Source: Gemmatimonadota bacterium (lineage in GTDB: Bacteria; Latescibacterota; UBA2968; UBA8231). From it: DNA of 64,000 bases. Position 1 is the first letter of the stretch. Each line of letters opens with the position of its first letter. The position numbers and the translations under genes were made by a program. The stretch lies in contig VXML01000080.1 in assembly GCA_009841115.1 (NCBI GenBank), positions 1-64,000 on the forward strand. Reading direction: 5' to 3'. Of the stretch, positions 52,135-61,112 are shown in pieces. Under the pieces are notes generated by a model. It made no database searches, was not told the DNA's origin, and saw only the letters and a list, made by a program, of their open reading frames with translations.

Positions 52135-52593
52135 GTGAAGAACGGAAAATTGATGCTCCTGCTCGCCTGTTGTCTTTTGGCTCCAGTCGCGCCGCTGTGG
52201 GCGCACTGCGAAATCCCCTGCGGCATTTATGGGGACGAGGCGCGTTTTGTCGCGATTGCGGAAGATCTGACGACCATTGAGAAGTCCATGACCCAGATTG
52301 CGGAGCTAGCGGGTCAAAGCGATGCCCAAAGCGCGAATCAGCTAGCGCGGTGGGTGGCGAACAAGGAAGAGCACGCCAACAGAATCCAGCACGTCGTCAC
52401 CCAGTATTTTATGACGCAGCGGCTCAAGGAGGTGGAAGAAGGAGACGAGGGGAGGGCCGCATATACCGAGAAGTTGGTGCTTTTGCACAAGATGCTGCGG
52501 GGGGCCATGAAGTGCAAGCAGACGGTGGATGTGGAGGAGGTGGAGAAGATGCGGGCCTTGTTACACGAGTTTAAGCACGCTTATCAAAACTGA
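52135..52593 (+). CDS. sodN: Exported nickel superoxide dismutase
   Basis: GTG start at 52135 with AAGGAGG six bases upstream; the longer open frame to the left overlaps the CBM9-like gene and is not used. The 152-residue precursor has a 23-residue signal peptide ending LWA. Cleavage leaves HCEIPCGIY, the Ni-hook HCxxPCGxY with His1, Cys2, Cys6 as ligands. The rest is the four-helix bundle. Size fits NiSOD. In Streptomyces a SodX peptidase exposes His1; here the ordinary signal-peptide cut could do so, and no sodX is seen nearby. Scavenges superoxide in the periplasm. Confidence 0.93.
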   Translation: MKNGKLMLLLACCLLAPVAPLWAHCEIPCGIYGDEARFVAIAEDLTTIEKSMTQIAELAGQSDAQSANQLARWVANKEEHANRIQHVVTQYFMTQRLKEVEEGDEGRAAYTEKLVLLHKMLRGAMKCKQTVDVEEVEKMRALLHEFKHAYQN

Positions 52594-52617
52594 CGCCTTC
52601 TCAAGCCGCGCTGGTGG

Positions 52618-52653
52618 AAGCCCCGTCTCCCTTTGTGGAGATGGGGCTTTTTT
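52618..52653 (+). terminator. Rho-independent terminator after sodN
   Basis: AAGCCCC (52618-52624) pairs with GGGGCTT (52643-52649), extended by TCTCC with GGAGA, and leads into a T run (52648-52653). It ends the CBM9-sodN transcript just before the convergent surface-protein gene. Confidence 0.85.
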
Positions 52654-52656
52654 GTT

Positions 52657-55518
52657 TCAGCGGAGGAGGAGGAGCTTGGCGTAGTGAGGGGGGCGATGTC
52701 CAATGCGGAAGCGGACGAAGTACGGACCGGTAGCGGCTGAGTGACCGCGTTCGTCTTGGCCATCCCATTGCATCTGGTGTGCGCCGGCGTGGAGCGGCGC
52801 GTCCACGAGCGTGCGCACCAGTTGGCCTTGGATGTTGTAGATCGCTAAACGGACGGAGGCGGCTTGGTCGAGGTGGAAGCGGAGTTGGGTGGTTGTGTTG
52901 AAGGGGTTGGGCCACACTTGGAGCGATGTTGCAGATGCCATTTTAGCTACTGCGGACACGGAGTCGGATAGCGTGTCTGTAGCGCGTCCGGGAGAAAAGG
53001 GGGCTTGGGTCGGCGAGGCGGTTTTGTGCGGAACAAACGCGTCGTATTCCAGTGAAGTGCGGACGATAGACTGGTCGTCGGGCCAAGTAGCCAGAGAGAC
53101 GCTGGCGACGAGATTGCCGGTTTTATCGATCAGGTAGATGGCTTCGCCGCTGTTGGTCAGGCCATCGCCGATGCGCCCGTCGTCGGTATAGACGGGGACG
53201 GTGAACTCCGACGGATTGCCGCCGCCGAAAAGGACGACGTACGAGCGAGGGGCAATGACGGCACCGGGCGGGAAGCGGAAGTAGTCGCCCAAGGACCCCG
53301 CATCGCCCAACTGCCAACTGGCTAAGGAGATGGTATCAGCACTGGCATTGTACAGTTCGATGAACTCGTCTTCATAGGGGTCTTGATGACCGTCTTGATT
53401 GGCGTCGCCAGCGGATCCCTCGGGCGGGTCGGCGAGCACTTCGCTGATGAAGAGGGGAGAGGGGGGCGGTGCTGATCCGGTCCTCGGTTTTGAAGCAGAT
53501 CCGGGAGAAAAGGGGGCTTGGGCCGGCGAAGCGGTTTTGTGCGGGACATAAGTACTGCTATCGGGTGCAATGCGGACAAGGGATTGGTCGTCAGGCCAAG
53601 AATCGTGGAAGAGGAACGCAACCTCGTGGCCATGGGCGTCGATTAGGTGGATGGACTCTCCGCTGTCGTTTAGGCCATCGCCGATGCTCCCATCATCGGT
53701 ATAGACGGGGACAGTAAAATCCGTCGGCTTGCCGCCGCCAAAGAGGACGAGGTACGAGTCGGGTTCAATGACGGCGTCAGCCGGGAAGTGGAAGTACCCA
53801 CTTGGGGATCCCAACCGCCAACCGGCTAGGGAGATGGGCACAGGACCGGCGTTGTACAGTTCGATGAACTCGTCTTCATACGGGTTGGACCGCCCGTCTC
53901 GATTGGCGTCGCCAGCCGATCCTTCAGGCGGATCAGCGAGCACTTCACTGATGATGAGGAAGTAGGTCAAGATGGGCGACGTTTCCGGAGCGTGTCCGGG
54001 TGAGAAGGGGGCCTCGATCGGCGAGATGGTTTTGTGCGGGACAAACGTGCTGTTATCCGGTGCCGTGCGGACGAGGGATTGGTCATTGGGCCACGTGGGA
54101 TGGGAAAGGAATGAAACCTCGTCGCCACGCTCGTTGATCAGACGGATGGTTTCGCCGCTGTCGGTCAGGCCATCGCCGATGGTGCCGTCGTCGGTATAGA
54201 CGGGGATGATGAACTCCGACGGATTGCCGCCACCGAAGAGGACGACGTAGGAGCCGGGTTCAATGACAGCGTCGGACGGGAAGCGGAAGTATCCGCTTCG
54301 GGGGCCTGCGTCGCCCAACCGCCAGCCGGCTAGGGAGACGCGACTTGAGCCAGCGTTGTACAGTTCGATGAATTCGTCTTGATGGGAACTGCTCCGACCG
54401 TCTCGATTGGCGTCACCGGCTAGTCCTTCAGGCGGATCGGCGAGCACTTCGCTGATGACGAGAGAGTAGGCCAAGTGTCCGGGTGAGAAGGGGGTCTTGG
54501 TCGGCGCGATGGTTTTGTGCGGGACATAAGTACTGTTATCGGGTGCAATGCGGACGAGGGATTGATCGTCGGGCCACGTAGCGTGGGAGACGAACGCGAT
54601 CTCATGGCCATAGTCGTCGATTAGGTGGATAGACTCGCCGGTATCGGTCAGGCCGTTGCCGATGGTTCCGTCATCGGTATAGACGGGGATGATGAACTCC
54701 GTCGGATTGCCACCGCCGAAGAGGACGACGTACGAGTCGGGTTCAATGATGGCATCGTCTGGGAAGCGGAAGTACCCGCTTAGGGCCCCCGCGTCGCCCA
54801 ACCGCCAACCGGCTAGGGAGACGCTACGTGAACCAGCGTTGTAGAGTTCGATGAACTCGTCTTCATACGGGTCGTATTGACCGTCGCGATTGGCGTCGCC
54901 AGCTAGTCCTTCAGGTGGATCGGCCAGCACCTCGCTGATGATGAGGGCGTAGGTCAATGGGAGCCTTGTTCCTATCGCGTGTCCAGGTGAGAAAGGGGCC
55001 TTGGTCGGAGAGGCGGTGGTGTGCGGGACGAACGCGCTGCTGTCGGGTGCCGTGCGGACGAGGGATTGATCGTCGGGCCACGTAGCGTGGGAGACGAAGT
55101 CAATCTCATGGCCTTGGCTGTCGATTAGGTGGATGGACTCGCCGCTGTCGTTTAGGCCATCGCCGATGGTGCCGTCGTCGGTATAGACGGGAATAGTGAA
55201 CCTCGATGGGTCTCCGCCGCCGAAGAGGACGACGTAGGAGCCGGGTTCGATGACGGCATCGGACGGGAAGCGGAAGTACCCGCTTAGGGCCCCCGCGTCG
55301 CCCAACCGCCAACCGGCTAGGGAGACGCTACGTGAACCAGCGTTGTAGAGTTCGATGAACTCGTCTTCATGCGGGTCGTATCGAGCGTCGTAGTTCGCGT
55401 CGCCGGCTAGTCCTTCAGGGGGATCAGCGAGCACTTCACTGATGATGACGTTGGCTGCGGCGAGGGACGGGAGCGAGAGCAGCGTCAGCAGGGCGAGGTT
55501 GTAGCGGAAGCGGAACAT
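52657..55518 (-). CDS. Surface protein with five lamin-tail-domain repeats and a sorting tail
   Basis: 953 residues, signal peptide (LALLTLLSLPSLAAA). Five near-identical units of about 165-180 residues each open with ISEVLADPPEG, contain a loop GDANRDGRYDPYEDEFIELYN resembling a dockerin/EF-type calcium loop, and continue with SLAGWRLGD, SYVVLFGGG, IPVYTDDGTIGDGL and WPDDQSLVR: a lamin-tail-like beta-sandwich. Proline-rich linkers (TASPTKAPFSPG) separate them. The end, VWPNPFNTTTQLRFHL then KLLLLR, is an FlgD-like/type IX-like sorting domain. Paralogue of the next gene to the right. Confidence 0.9.
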   Translation of the reverse strand: MFRFRYNLALLTLLSLPSLAAANVIISEVLADPPEGLAGDANYDARYDPHEDEFIELYNAGSRSVSLAGWRLGDAGALSGYFRFPSDAVIEPGSYVVLFGGGDPSRFTIPVYTDDGTIGDGLNDSGESIHLIDSQGHEIDFVSHATWPDDQSLVRTAPDSSAFVPHTTASPTKAPFSPGHAIGTRLPLTYALIISEVLADPPEGLAGDANRDGQYDPYEDEFIELYNAGSRSVSLAGWRLGDAGALSGYFRFPDDAIIEPDSYVVLFGGGNPTEFIIPVYTDDGTIGNGLTDTGESIHLIDDYGHEIAFVSHATWPDDQSLVRIAPDNSTYVPHKTIAPTKTPFSPGHLAYSLVISEVLADPPEGLAGDANRDGRSSSHQDEFIELYNAGSSRVSLAGWRLGDAGPRSGYFRFPSDAVIEPGSYVVLFGGGNPSEFIIPVYTDDGTIGDGLTDSGETIRLINERGDEVSFLSHPTWPNDQSLVRTAPDNSTFVPHKTISPIEAPFSPGHAPETSPILTYFLIISEVLADPPEGSAGDANRDGRSNPYEDEFIELYNAGPVPISLAGWRLGSPSGYFHFPADAVIEPDSYLVLFGGGKPTDFTVPVYTDDGSIGDGLNDSGESIHLIDAHGHEVAFLFHDSWPDDQSLVRIAPDSSTYVPHKTASPAQAPFSPGSASKPRTGSAPPPSPLFISEVLADPPEGSAGDANQDGHQDPYEDEFIELYNASADTISLASWQLGDAGSLGDYFRFPPGAVIAPRSYVVLFGGGNPSEFTVPVYTDDGRIGDGLTNSGEAIYLIDKTGNLVASVSLATWPDDQSIVRTSLEYDAFVPHKTASPTQAPFSPGRATDTLSDSVSAVAKMASATSLQVWPNPFNTTTQLRFHLDQAASVRLAIYNIQGQLVRTLVDAPLHAGAHQMQWDGQDERGHSAATGPYFVRFRIGHRPPHYAKLLLLR

Positions 55519-55660
55519 GACCTACTAAGCCAAAGCGGCTAGGCAGGTTCTTAAAACCCGTTCTGTCTTAGGGAAGAAGTGAAAGGACATTGCAAAGCCT
55601 CCGCTAAGTACCAATATGCGACCGAAGGTAGCTATGCACAACCTGCGTGGAGATAGGATC

Positions 55661-58600
55661 TCAGCGGAGGAGGAGGAGCTTGGTGTAGCGCGGGGGAGTG
55701 TGTGCGGTGCGGAAGCGGACGAAGTACGGACCGGTGGCCGCCAAATGACCGCGTTCGTCGCAGCCATTCCATTGCATCTGGTGTGTACCAGCGTAGCGTG
55801 GTGCGTCCACTAGTGTGCGCACAAGCTGGCCTTGGATGTTGTAGATCGCTACGTGGACGGAGGCGGCCTGATGCAGGTGGAAGCCAAGGTGAGTAGTGGC
55901 GTTGAAGGGATTGGGCCACACTTGCAGCGAGGATGCAGATACCATGGCAGAAACTTTGGCCGCTGATGCAGAGGGCACGTCTAGAGTGCGTCCGGGTGAG
56001 AAAGGAGCTTGGGTCGGCGAGGCGGTTTGGTGTGGGACGAACGCACCACTATCGGGTGGGGTGCGGACGATAGACTGGTCATCGGGCCAAGCAGCGTGAG
56101 AGACGCGGGCGACTAGATAGCCAGTTTTGTCGATGAGGTAGATGGCTTCACCGGCGTTGGTCAGGCCATCGCCGATGGTGCCGTCGTCGGTATAGACAGG
56201 CACGGTGAATCCGGCTGGGTTGCCGCCGCCAAAGAGGACGACGTAGGAGTGTGGGGCAATGGCGGCACCGGGTGGGAAGCGGAAGTAATCGTGTAGTGAG
56301 GCGGTATCGCCTAACTGCCAACTGGCGAGGGAGATGGTATCGGTGCTGGCGTTGTAGAGTTCGATGAATTCGTCTTCATAGGGGTCGTAGTGTCCGTCTT
56401 GGTTGGCGTCGCTAGGGGGGTCGGCGAGCACTTCGCTGATGAAGAGAGAGTAAGTGGGTCTGGGAGGCGGTTTTGGCAGATCTGCTCTAGTCTGCTTTTT
56501 GGGGTTGATTCCGGGTGAAAAGGGGGCTTCGACCGGCGAGACGGTTTTGTGCGGGACCAAGGCTCCGTCGTCTGGTGGCGTGCGGACGAGGGATTGGTCG
56601 TCGGGCCACGTGGAGTGAGAAAGGAACGCAACCTCGTCGCCATGGTCATTGATCAGGTGGATAGACTCGCCGCTGTCGTCTAGGCCATCGCCGATGGTTC
56701 CATCGTCGGTATAGACGGGAATGGTGAATCCCGATGGGTCTCCGCCGCCGAAGAGGACGAGGTAGGAGCGCGGTGCAATGACGGCGTCGGCTGGGAAGCG
56801 GAAGTAACCACTTAGAGATCCCGCATCGCCCAACCGCCAGCCAGCTAGAGAAACGGGCACGGGTCCGTCGTTGTACAGTTCGATGAATTCGTCTTCATGC
56901 GGATCGCGCCGACCGTCTCGATTGGCATCGCCAGCTCGTCTATCAGGTGGGTCGGCGAGCACTTCACTGATGGACAGGGGATAGGTTAAAATGGGCCGCG
57001 TTTCTGGAGCGTGTCCGACTGAGAAGGGGGCCTCATGCGGCGAGGCCATTTTGTGTGGAACCAACGCGCCGCCGTCGGGTGGGGTGCGGACGAGGGACTG
57101 GGCGTTGGGCCAAGTGGAGTGAAAGAGAGACACGGCTTCATGGCCATGATCGTCAATCAGGTAGATGGCTTCACCGGCGTTGGTCAGGCCATCGCCGATG
57201 GTTCCGTCGTCGATATAGACGGGGATGGTAAACCCTAAAGGCTTGCCACCGCCGAAGAGGACGACGTACGAGCGCGGGGCGATGACGGCCTTGGCTGGAA
57301 AGCGGAAGTACTCGCTTAGGGATCCGGCGTCGCCCAACCGCCAACCGGCTAGGGGAATGGGAACAGGACCGGCGTTGTATAGTTCGATAAACTCGTCTTC
57401 ATGCGGATCGTACTGACCATCGCGGTTCGAGTCGCCGGCGGCACCCTCGGGCGGGTCGGCGAGCACTTCGCTGATGACGAGAGGATAGGTCAAGATGGGC
57501 CGCGTTTCTGGGGCGTGGCCGGGGGAAAAGGGCAATTCGACCGGCGAGGCGGTTTTGTGCGGGACCAAGGGGCCGCCGTCGGATGGGGTGCGGACGAGGG
57601 ACTGTTTGGTCGGCCACTCGTCGTGCGAGATGACATCAATTTCGTGGCCATTGTTGTCGATCAGGCGAATGTCTTCGCCCTTGCCGGTCAGTCCGTTGCC
57701 AATTTTACCGTCGTCAGTATAGACGGGGATGGTGAACCCCGACGGGTTGCCACCGCCGAAGAGAACGACGTACGAGTGCGGGGCGATGACGGCCCCGGGC
57801 GGGAACTGAAAGTGGTTCTTCGGTGCCGTGCTATCGCCCAGCCGCCAGCCAGCCAAGGAGATGGGCACAGACCCGGCATTGTATAGTTCGATAAATTCGT
57901 CTTCATAGGTGTCGCGTTGGCCGTCTCGGTTGACATCGCCAGCCAGCCTTAAAGGCGGGTCGGCTAGCACTTCGCTGATGAAGAGGGGATAGTCCGGTTT
58001 GGGGATGATATGCGTGTGGCCGGGGGAGAAGAGGGCCTTGGTCGTCGAGACGGTTTTGTGCGGGACCCATGCGCCGCCGTCCGGTGGATTGCGGACGAGG
58101 GACTGCTTACTGGGCCAAGGGGTATGCTCGACGACGTCGATTTCGTGGCCATTGTTGTCGATTAGGAGAATTTTCTCGCCCTTGCCGGTCAGTCCATTGC
58201 CGATTTTTCCATCGTCGGTATAGACGGGGACAGTGAATCCCGACGGGTTGCCGCCACCGAAGAGGACGATGTACGAGCCGGGTTCGATGACGGCGTTGGC
58301 TGGGAATTGGAAAGAGTTCTTCGGGGCCGTGCTGTCGCCCAGCCGCCAGCCGGCCAAGGAGATGGGCTCCGAGCCAGCGTTGTACAGTTCGATGAATTCG
58401 TCTTCGTACGTGTCGCGCCGACCGTCTCGATTGGCGTCGCCAGCAAGGGCCGAAGGCGGGTCGGCGAGCACTTCGCTGATGAAGAGGGGATAGTCTGGTT
58501 TGGGGATGATGTGGGTGTGGCCGGGGGAGAAGAGGGCCTTGATCGTCGAGGCGGTTTTGTGCGGGACGAACTCGTCGCCGTCGGGTGGATGGCGGACGAG

Positions 58601-59050
58601 GGACTGTTTGGTTGGCCAAGGTGTATGCGAGACGACGGCGACCGTGTCGCCGGTGTCGTCGATTAGGTGGATATCCTCGCCCTTGCCGGTCAATCCGTTG
58701 CCGATGCGTCCGTCATCAGTATAGACGGGGACGGTGAATCCCGTTGGCTTGCCGCCGCCGAAGAGGACGACGTACGAGCCGGGTTCCATGATGGTGTTGG
58801 CTGGGAACTGGAAAAAGCTGTCCGACGACTTGCTGCTATCGCCCAACCGCCAGCCGCTTATATCGACGGATGCTGAACCGGCGTTGTAGAGTTCAATGAA
58901 TTCGTCTTCATAGGTGTCGCGTTGGCCGTCTTGGTTGGCGTCGCCAGCGGTTCCCGTAGGCGGGTCGGCTAGCACTTCGCTTATGACGACTGTGGCTTCG
59001 GCAAGGGGCGCGAACGCAAGCAGGAGGACGAGGAGCAGGAGACGGGCCAT
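55661..59050 (-). CDS. Surface protein with six lamin-tail-domain repeats and a sorting tail
   Basis: 1129 residues, signal peptide (LLLLVLLLAFAPLAEA). Six lamin-tail-like units opening with ISEVLADPP, each again with a GDANRDG-type acidic loop followed by DEFIELYN, FGGG and PVYTDDGTIGNGL, joined by linkers like TASTIKALFSPGH. Tail FNATTHLGFHL to KLLLLR. Its last unit and tail are almost the same as those of the five-repeat neighbour, so the two arose by duplication and differ by one unit. Likely cell-surface or extracellular; function unknown. Confidence 0.9.
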   Translation of the reverse strand: MARLLLLVLLLAFAPLAEATVVISEVLADPPTGTAGDANQDGQRDTYEDEFIELYNAGSASVDISGWRLGDSSKSSDSFFQFPANTIMEPGSYVVLFGGGKPTGFTVPVYTDDGRIGNGLTGKGEDIHLIDDTGDTVAVVSHTPWPTKQSLVRHPPDGDEFVPHKTASTIKALFSPGHTHIIPKPDYPLFISEVLADPPSALAGDANRDGRRDTYEDEFIELYNAGSEPISLAGWRLGDSTAPKNSFQFPANAVIEPGSYIVLFGGGNPSGFTVPVYTDDGKIGNGLTGKGEKILLIDNNGHEIDVVEHTPWPSKQSLVRNPPDGGAWVPHKTVSTTKALFSPGHTHIIPKPDYPLFISEVLADPPLRLAGDVNRDGQRDTYEDEFIELYNAGSVPISLAGWRLGDSTAPKNHFQFPPGAVIAPHSYVVLFGGGNPSGFTIPVYTDDGKIGNGLTGKGEDIRLIDNNGHEIDVISHDEWPTKQSLVRTPSDGGPLVPHKTASPVELPFSPGHAPETRPILTYPLVISEVLADPPEGAAGDSNRDGQYDPHEDEFIELYNAGPVPIPLAGWRLGDAGSLSEYFRFPAKAVIAPRSYVVLFGGGKPLGFTIPVYIDDGTIGDGLTNAGEAIYLIDDHGHEAVSLFHSTWPNAQSLVRTPPDGGALVPHKMASPHEAPFSVGHAPETRPILTYPLSISEVLADPPDRRAGDANRDGRRDPHEDEFIELYNDGPVPVSLAGWRLGDAGSLSGYFRFPADAVIAPRSYLVLFGGGDPSGFTIPVYTDDGTIGDGLDDSGESIHLINDHGDEVAFLSHSTWPDDQSLVRTPPDDGALVPHKTVSPVEAPFSPGINPKKQTRADLPKPPPRPTYSLFISEVLADPPSDANQDGHYDPYEDEFIELYNASTDTISLASWQLGDTASLHDYFRFPPGAAIAPHSYVVLFGGGNPAGFTVPVYTDDGTIGDGLTNAGEAIYLIDKTGYLVARVSHAAWPDDQSIVRTPPDSGAFVPHQTASPTQAPFSPGRTLDVPSASAAKVSAMVSASSLQVWPNPFNATTHLGFHLHQAASVHVAIYNIQGQLVRTLVDAPRYAGTHQMQWNGCDERGHLAATGPYFVRFRTAHTPPRYTKLLLLR

Positions 59051-59245
59051 GCCCTTGCTTATGCAAAGAGCGTACCAAGCCGTCGCCTAACTTGTTATTT
59101 CTTTAGGAACAGATAGTTATGTGTAGGCTGTTGATCTTTGCGCTCGGCGATAATGACCCATTTGGGATACAGCAGCGCAGACGGCGGGTAACGCTCCTCA
59201 TTACTCCGGGGCGATTAGCGGCGAGAGGTGTTTAGCGGTCTGCTT

Positions 59246-60160
59246 TCAGATCCAGCGATAGGTGCGAGCTCCGCGACTGGAGACGCGGGCGAATTTCCAA
59301 GCCGTCAGCCACTCTTGGCGATCGTGGACGACCAGTTCGGGATGCTCTTGGCTGCGGACGAGGAGGCCGGGTAGGTGGGGCCGGCCATTGGGCTTGCGGG
59401 CGTCGTTCCAGCGCAGGTCCATGCTCCAGCGAATCGCGTCCGAGCAGTTGGGTTGGCTGCCGTGCGGGGTGCGGCAGTGGATGGCGATTAGGCCGCCGCG
59501 TTGGACGGGGATGGTGACCGGGTCCCAGGGCGGCAACTCTTCGGGCGCGACGGTAAAGCTGCCGCCTTGGTCGGCGGGCGGGCGCACGTGTCGGCGCAGT
59601 GGCTCCTTGTGACACCGGGGATAAATCATCAGGGTGCCGTTTTCTTCGTCGGCATCGACGAGGGGGATCCAGGTGGTGACGACGAGCGTGTCGTCGGCTT
59701 CGGGCAACAACACGCCGAGGTCTTGATGCCAAGCAGTGGAGCGCGCCCATTCGTTTTGCGAGAAGTTGCCGGCGTACTCGTCGCTGGCCGGGACTTTGGC
59801 GCGGATGTGCTGGCAGGAGTTGGCGTAGATTTCCGGGCCGATCAGGGATTCGATCAGATCGAGCAGCCGTGGGTTGTGCAAAAAGGCGAAGATATTAGGC
59901 CCCAGATTGGCGGGGAAGTTGATGCCGGCCGTGGCACTGGCGTCGGCTTTGGCGAGGGGAATCAGGCGTTTGGCAAAAGGTAGCTCCGTATAGTCGCGTT
60001 CTATTTTGCCAGCGGCCAGTAGGCGTTGGGCCGCTTGATCGACGATTTCCTCCAGCTCCGCTTGGACTGGATCTAAGTCTTGGGGGGCCAAGGCGTCGGG
60101 TACGTGAACGTAGCCCTCGGCGTGGAAGAATGCGAGCTGCTCCGAGCTGAGGCCGGGCAT
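59246..60160 (-). CDS. Phytanoyl-CoA dioxygenase (PhyH)-family oxygenase
   Basis: 304 residues, no signal peptide. Iron ligands H145-Q-D147 (AWHQDLG) and H233 (TPHGS), 2-oxoglutarate anchor R244 (IRWSMDLRW). The paralogue of the enzyme at 22261-23163 by overall alignment. It starts 8 bases after the porV-like stop, with no clear ribosome-binding site, so it is probably coupled to that gene at the end of the leftward cluster. Confidence 0.88.
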   Translation of the reverse strand: MPGLSSEQLAFFHAEGYVHVPDALAPQDLDPVQAELEEIVDQAAQRLLAAGKIERDYTELPFAKRLIPLAKADASATAGINFPANLGPNIFAFLHNPRLLDLIESLIGPEIYANSCQHIRAKVPASDEYAGNFSQNEWARSTAWHQDLGVLLPEADDTLVVTTWIPLVDADEENGTLMIYPRCHKEPLRRHVRPPADQGGSFTVAPEELPPWDPVTIPVQRGGLIAIHCRTPHGSQPNCSDAIRWSMDLRWNDARKPNGRPHLPGLLVRSQEHPELVVHDRQEWLTAWKFARVSSRGARTYRWI

Positions 60161-60168
60161 GGCGCGTT

Positions 60169-61095
60169 TTAGAAGGTGCCGATGATCGATGCCCGATGGA
60201 CTTGGCCTAAGTCGGGAGAGGACGAGTAGGCGTAATCGATTGCGTAGCGGTCCATGATTAGGCCGGCCCCGGCGCTCAGGCCCAACGGCTCCTCGTCTTG
60301 GCTGCCGGTCTGTTGGGTGGTGTAACCGGGCCGGACATAGAGGCCCGCGGCGAGTTGGATCTCAAGGCCGAAGGCTAGGTAGGAGTCGTTGTCGTTGGGC
60401 AAGTTAAAATCGGCGACCAAGAGCACGGGTACCGGCATGTGCGCGAGGTGATGGGCCATCCCTAGGCGAATGTGGACCGGTAGAGAGTCCTTGAAGCCCT
60501 CGGTGTAGCCCGAGCGCACAAAACCAAGGTTGGAGATTGCCGCGCCGAGCGTCGTGCCCTCGATCGGGGCGCGGACGAGGAGGCCCACATCGGCAAGGTA
60601 AGCGTCTGAAGAAAACTCGGCGATGTTTGAATAGACGGCTTTTAGATTGGCACCGACGGCTAGCCAGTCCGGCCCGAGTTGTTGGGCGATGGACAAATAA
60701 GCGGCGAGGTCGGTCGCCGAGAAGGTCCCTAAATCGCGTCCTTCTGCATCGGTATGCCACAAGTCGCCGTAGGATACGTAGTGGACGCTTAGGGCGTGGA
60801 CGCGCGACCCGTTGGGAGCGGCGATAGAGGCGAAGCCAGCTTGGGAATCGACGAAATAGCTGTTGTAGGCGAGCGCGGCCGTGCGCTCGCTCAAGCCGAA
60901 AAGCCCGGCGGGATTCCAGGCCGATGCTTCGATGTTGCCGGATACGGCCGCATAGGCCCCGCCGAGCGCGGCAGCGCGGGTGCCGACGCCGATCTTGAGA
61001 AAGTTGAAACCCGTAGTGCCGGCGTTGGGGTTGATTGCACTCGCAGGTGTCAAGGTCGAAAGTAGGATGCAGGCCGCGAGGGCACAGTATCTCAT
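60169..61095 (-). CDS. PorV/PorQ-family outer-membrane protein
   Basis: The start at ATG 61095 (GGAGACC upstream) gives 308 residues with a signal peptide (ending PASA). Characteristic N terminus: NPNAGTTGFNFLKIGVGTRA, ALGGAYAAVSG, and ASAWNPAGL, followed by the 14-strand FadL-like barrel pattern. PorV helps shuttle cargo with C-terminal sorting domains in type IX secretion. Many cargo-like proteins lie in this window (array A/B, WD40, lamin-tail). It follows gatA by 17 bases. Confidence 0.85.
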   Translation of the reverse strand: MRYCALAACILLSTLTPASAINPNAGTTGFNFLKIGVGTRAAALGGAYAAVSGNIEASAWNPAGLFGLSERTAALAYNSYFVDSQAGFASIAAPNGSRVHALSVHYVSYGDLWHTDAEGRDLGTFSATDLAAYLSIAQQLGPDWLAVGANLKAVYSNIAEFSSDAYLADVGLLVRAPIEGTTLGAAISNLGFVRSGYTEGFKDSLPVHIRLGMAHHLAHMPVPVLLVADFNLPNDNDSYLAFGLEIQLAAGLYVRPGYTTQQTGSQDEEPLGLSAGAGLIMDRYAIDYAYSSSPDLGQVHRASIIGTF

Positions 61096-61112
61096 GGTTT
61101 GGTCTCCAGATT

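Larger units (their letters stand above)
52657..59050 (-). repeat. Eleven homogenised lamin-tail repeat units across two genes
   Basis: Units of roughly 500-560 bp carry long stretches of near-identical DNA, for example around GGTATAGACGGGGA and GATGAACTCGTCTTCATA in each unit. Homogenisation suggests recent unequal crossing-over or conversion; assembly errors are possible here. Confidence 0.7.

Noticed and set aside
52657-59050. Regular spaced repeats considered as a CRISPR array
   Set aside because: Period is about 500-560 bp and the repeats are coding; no short repeat-spacer structure.
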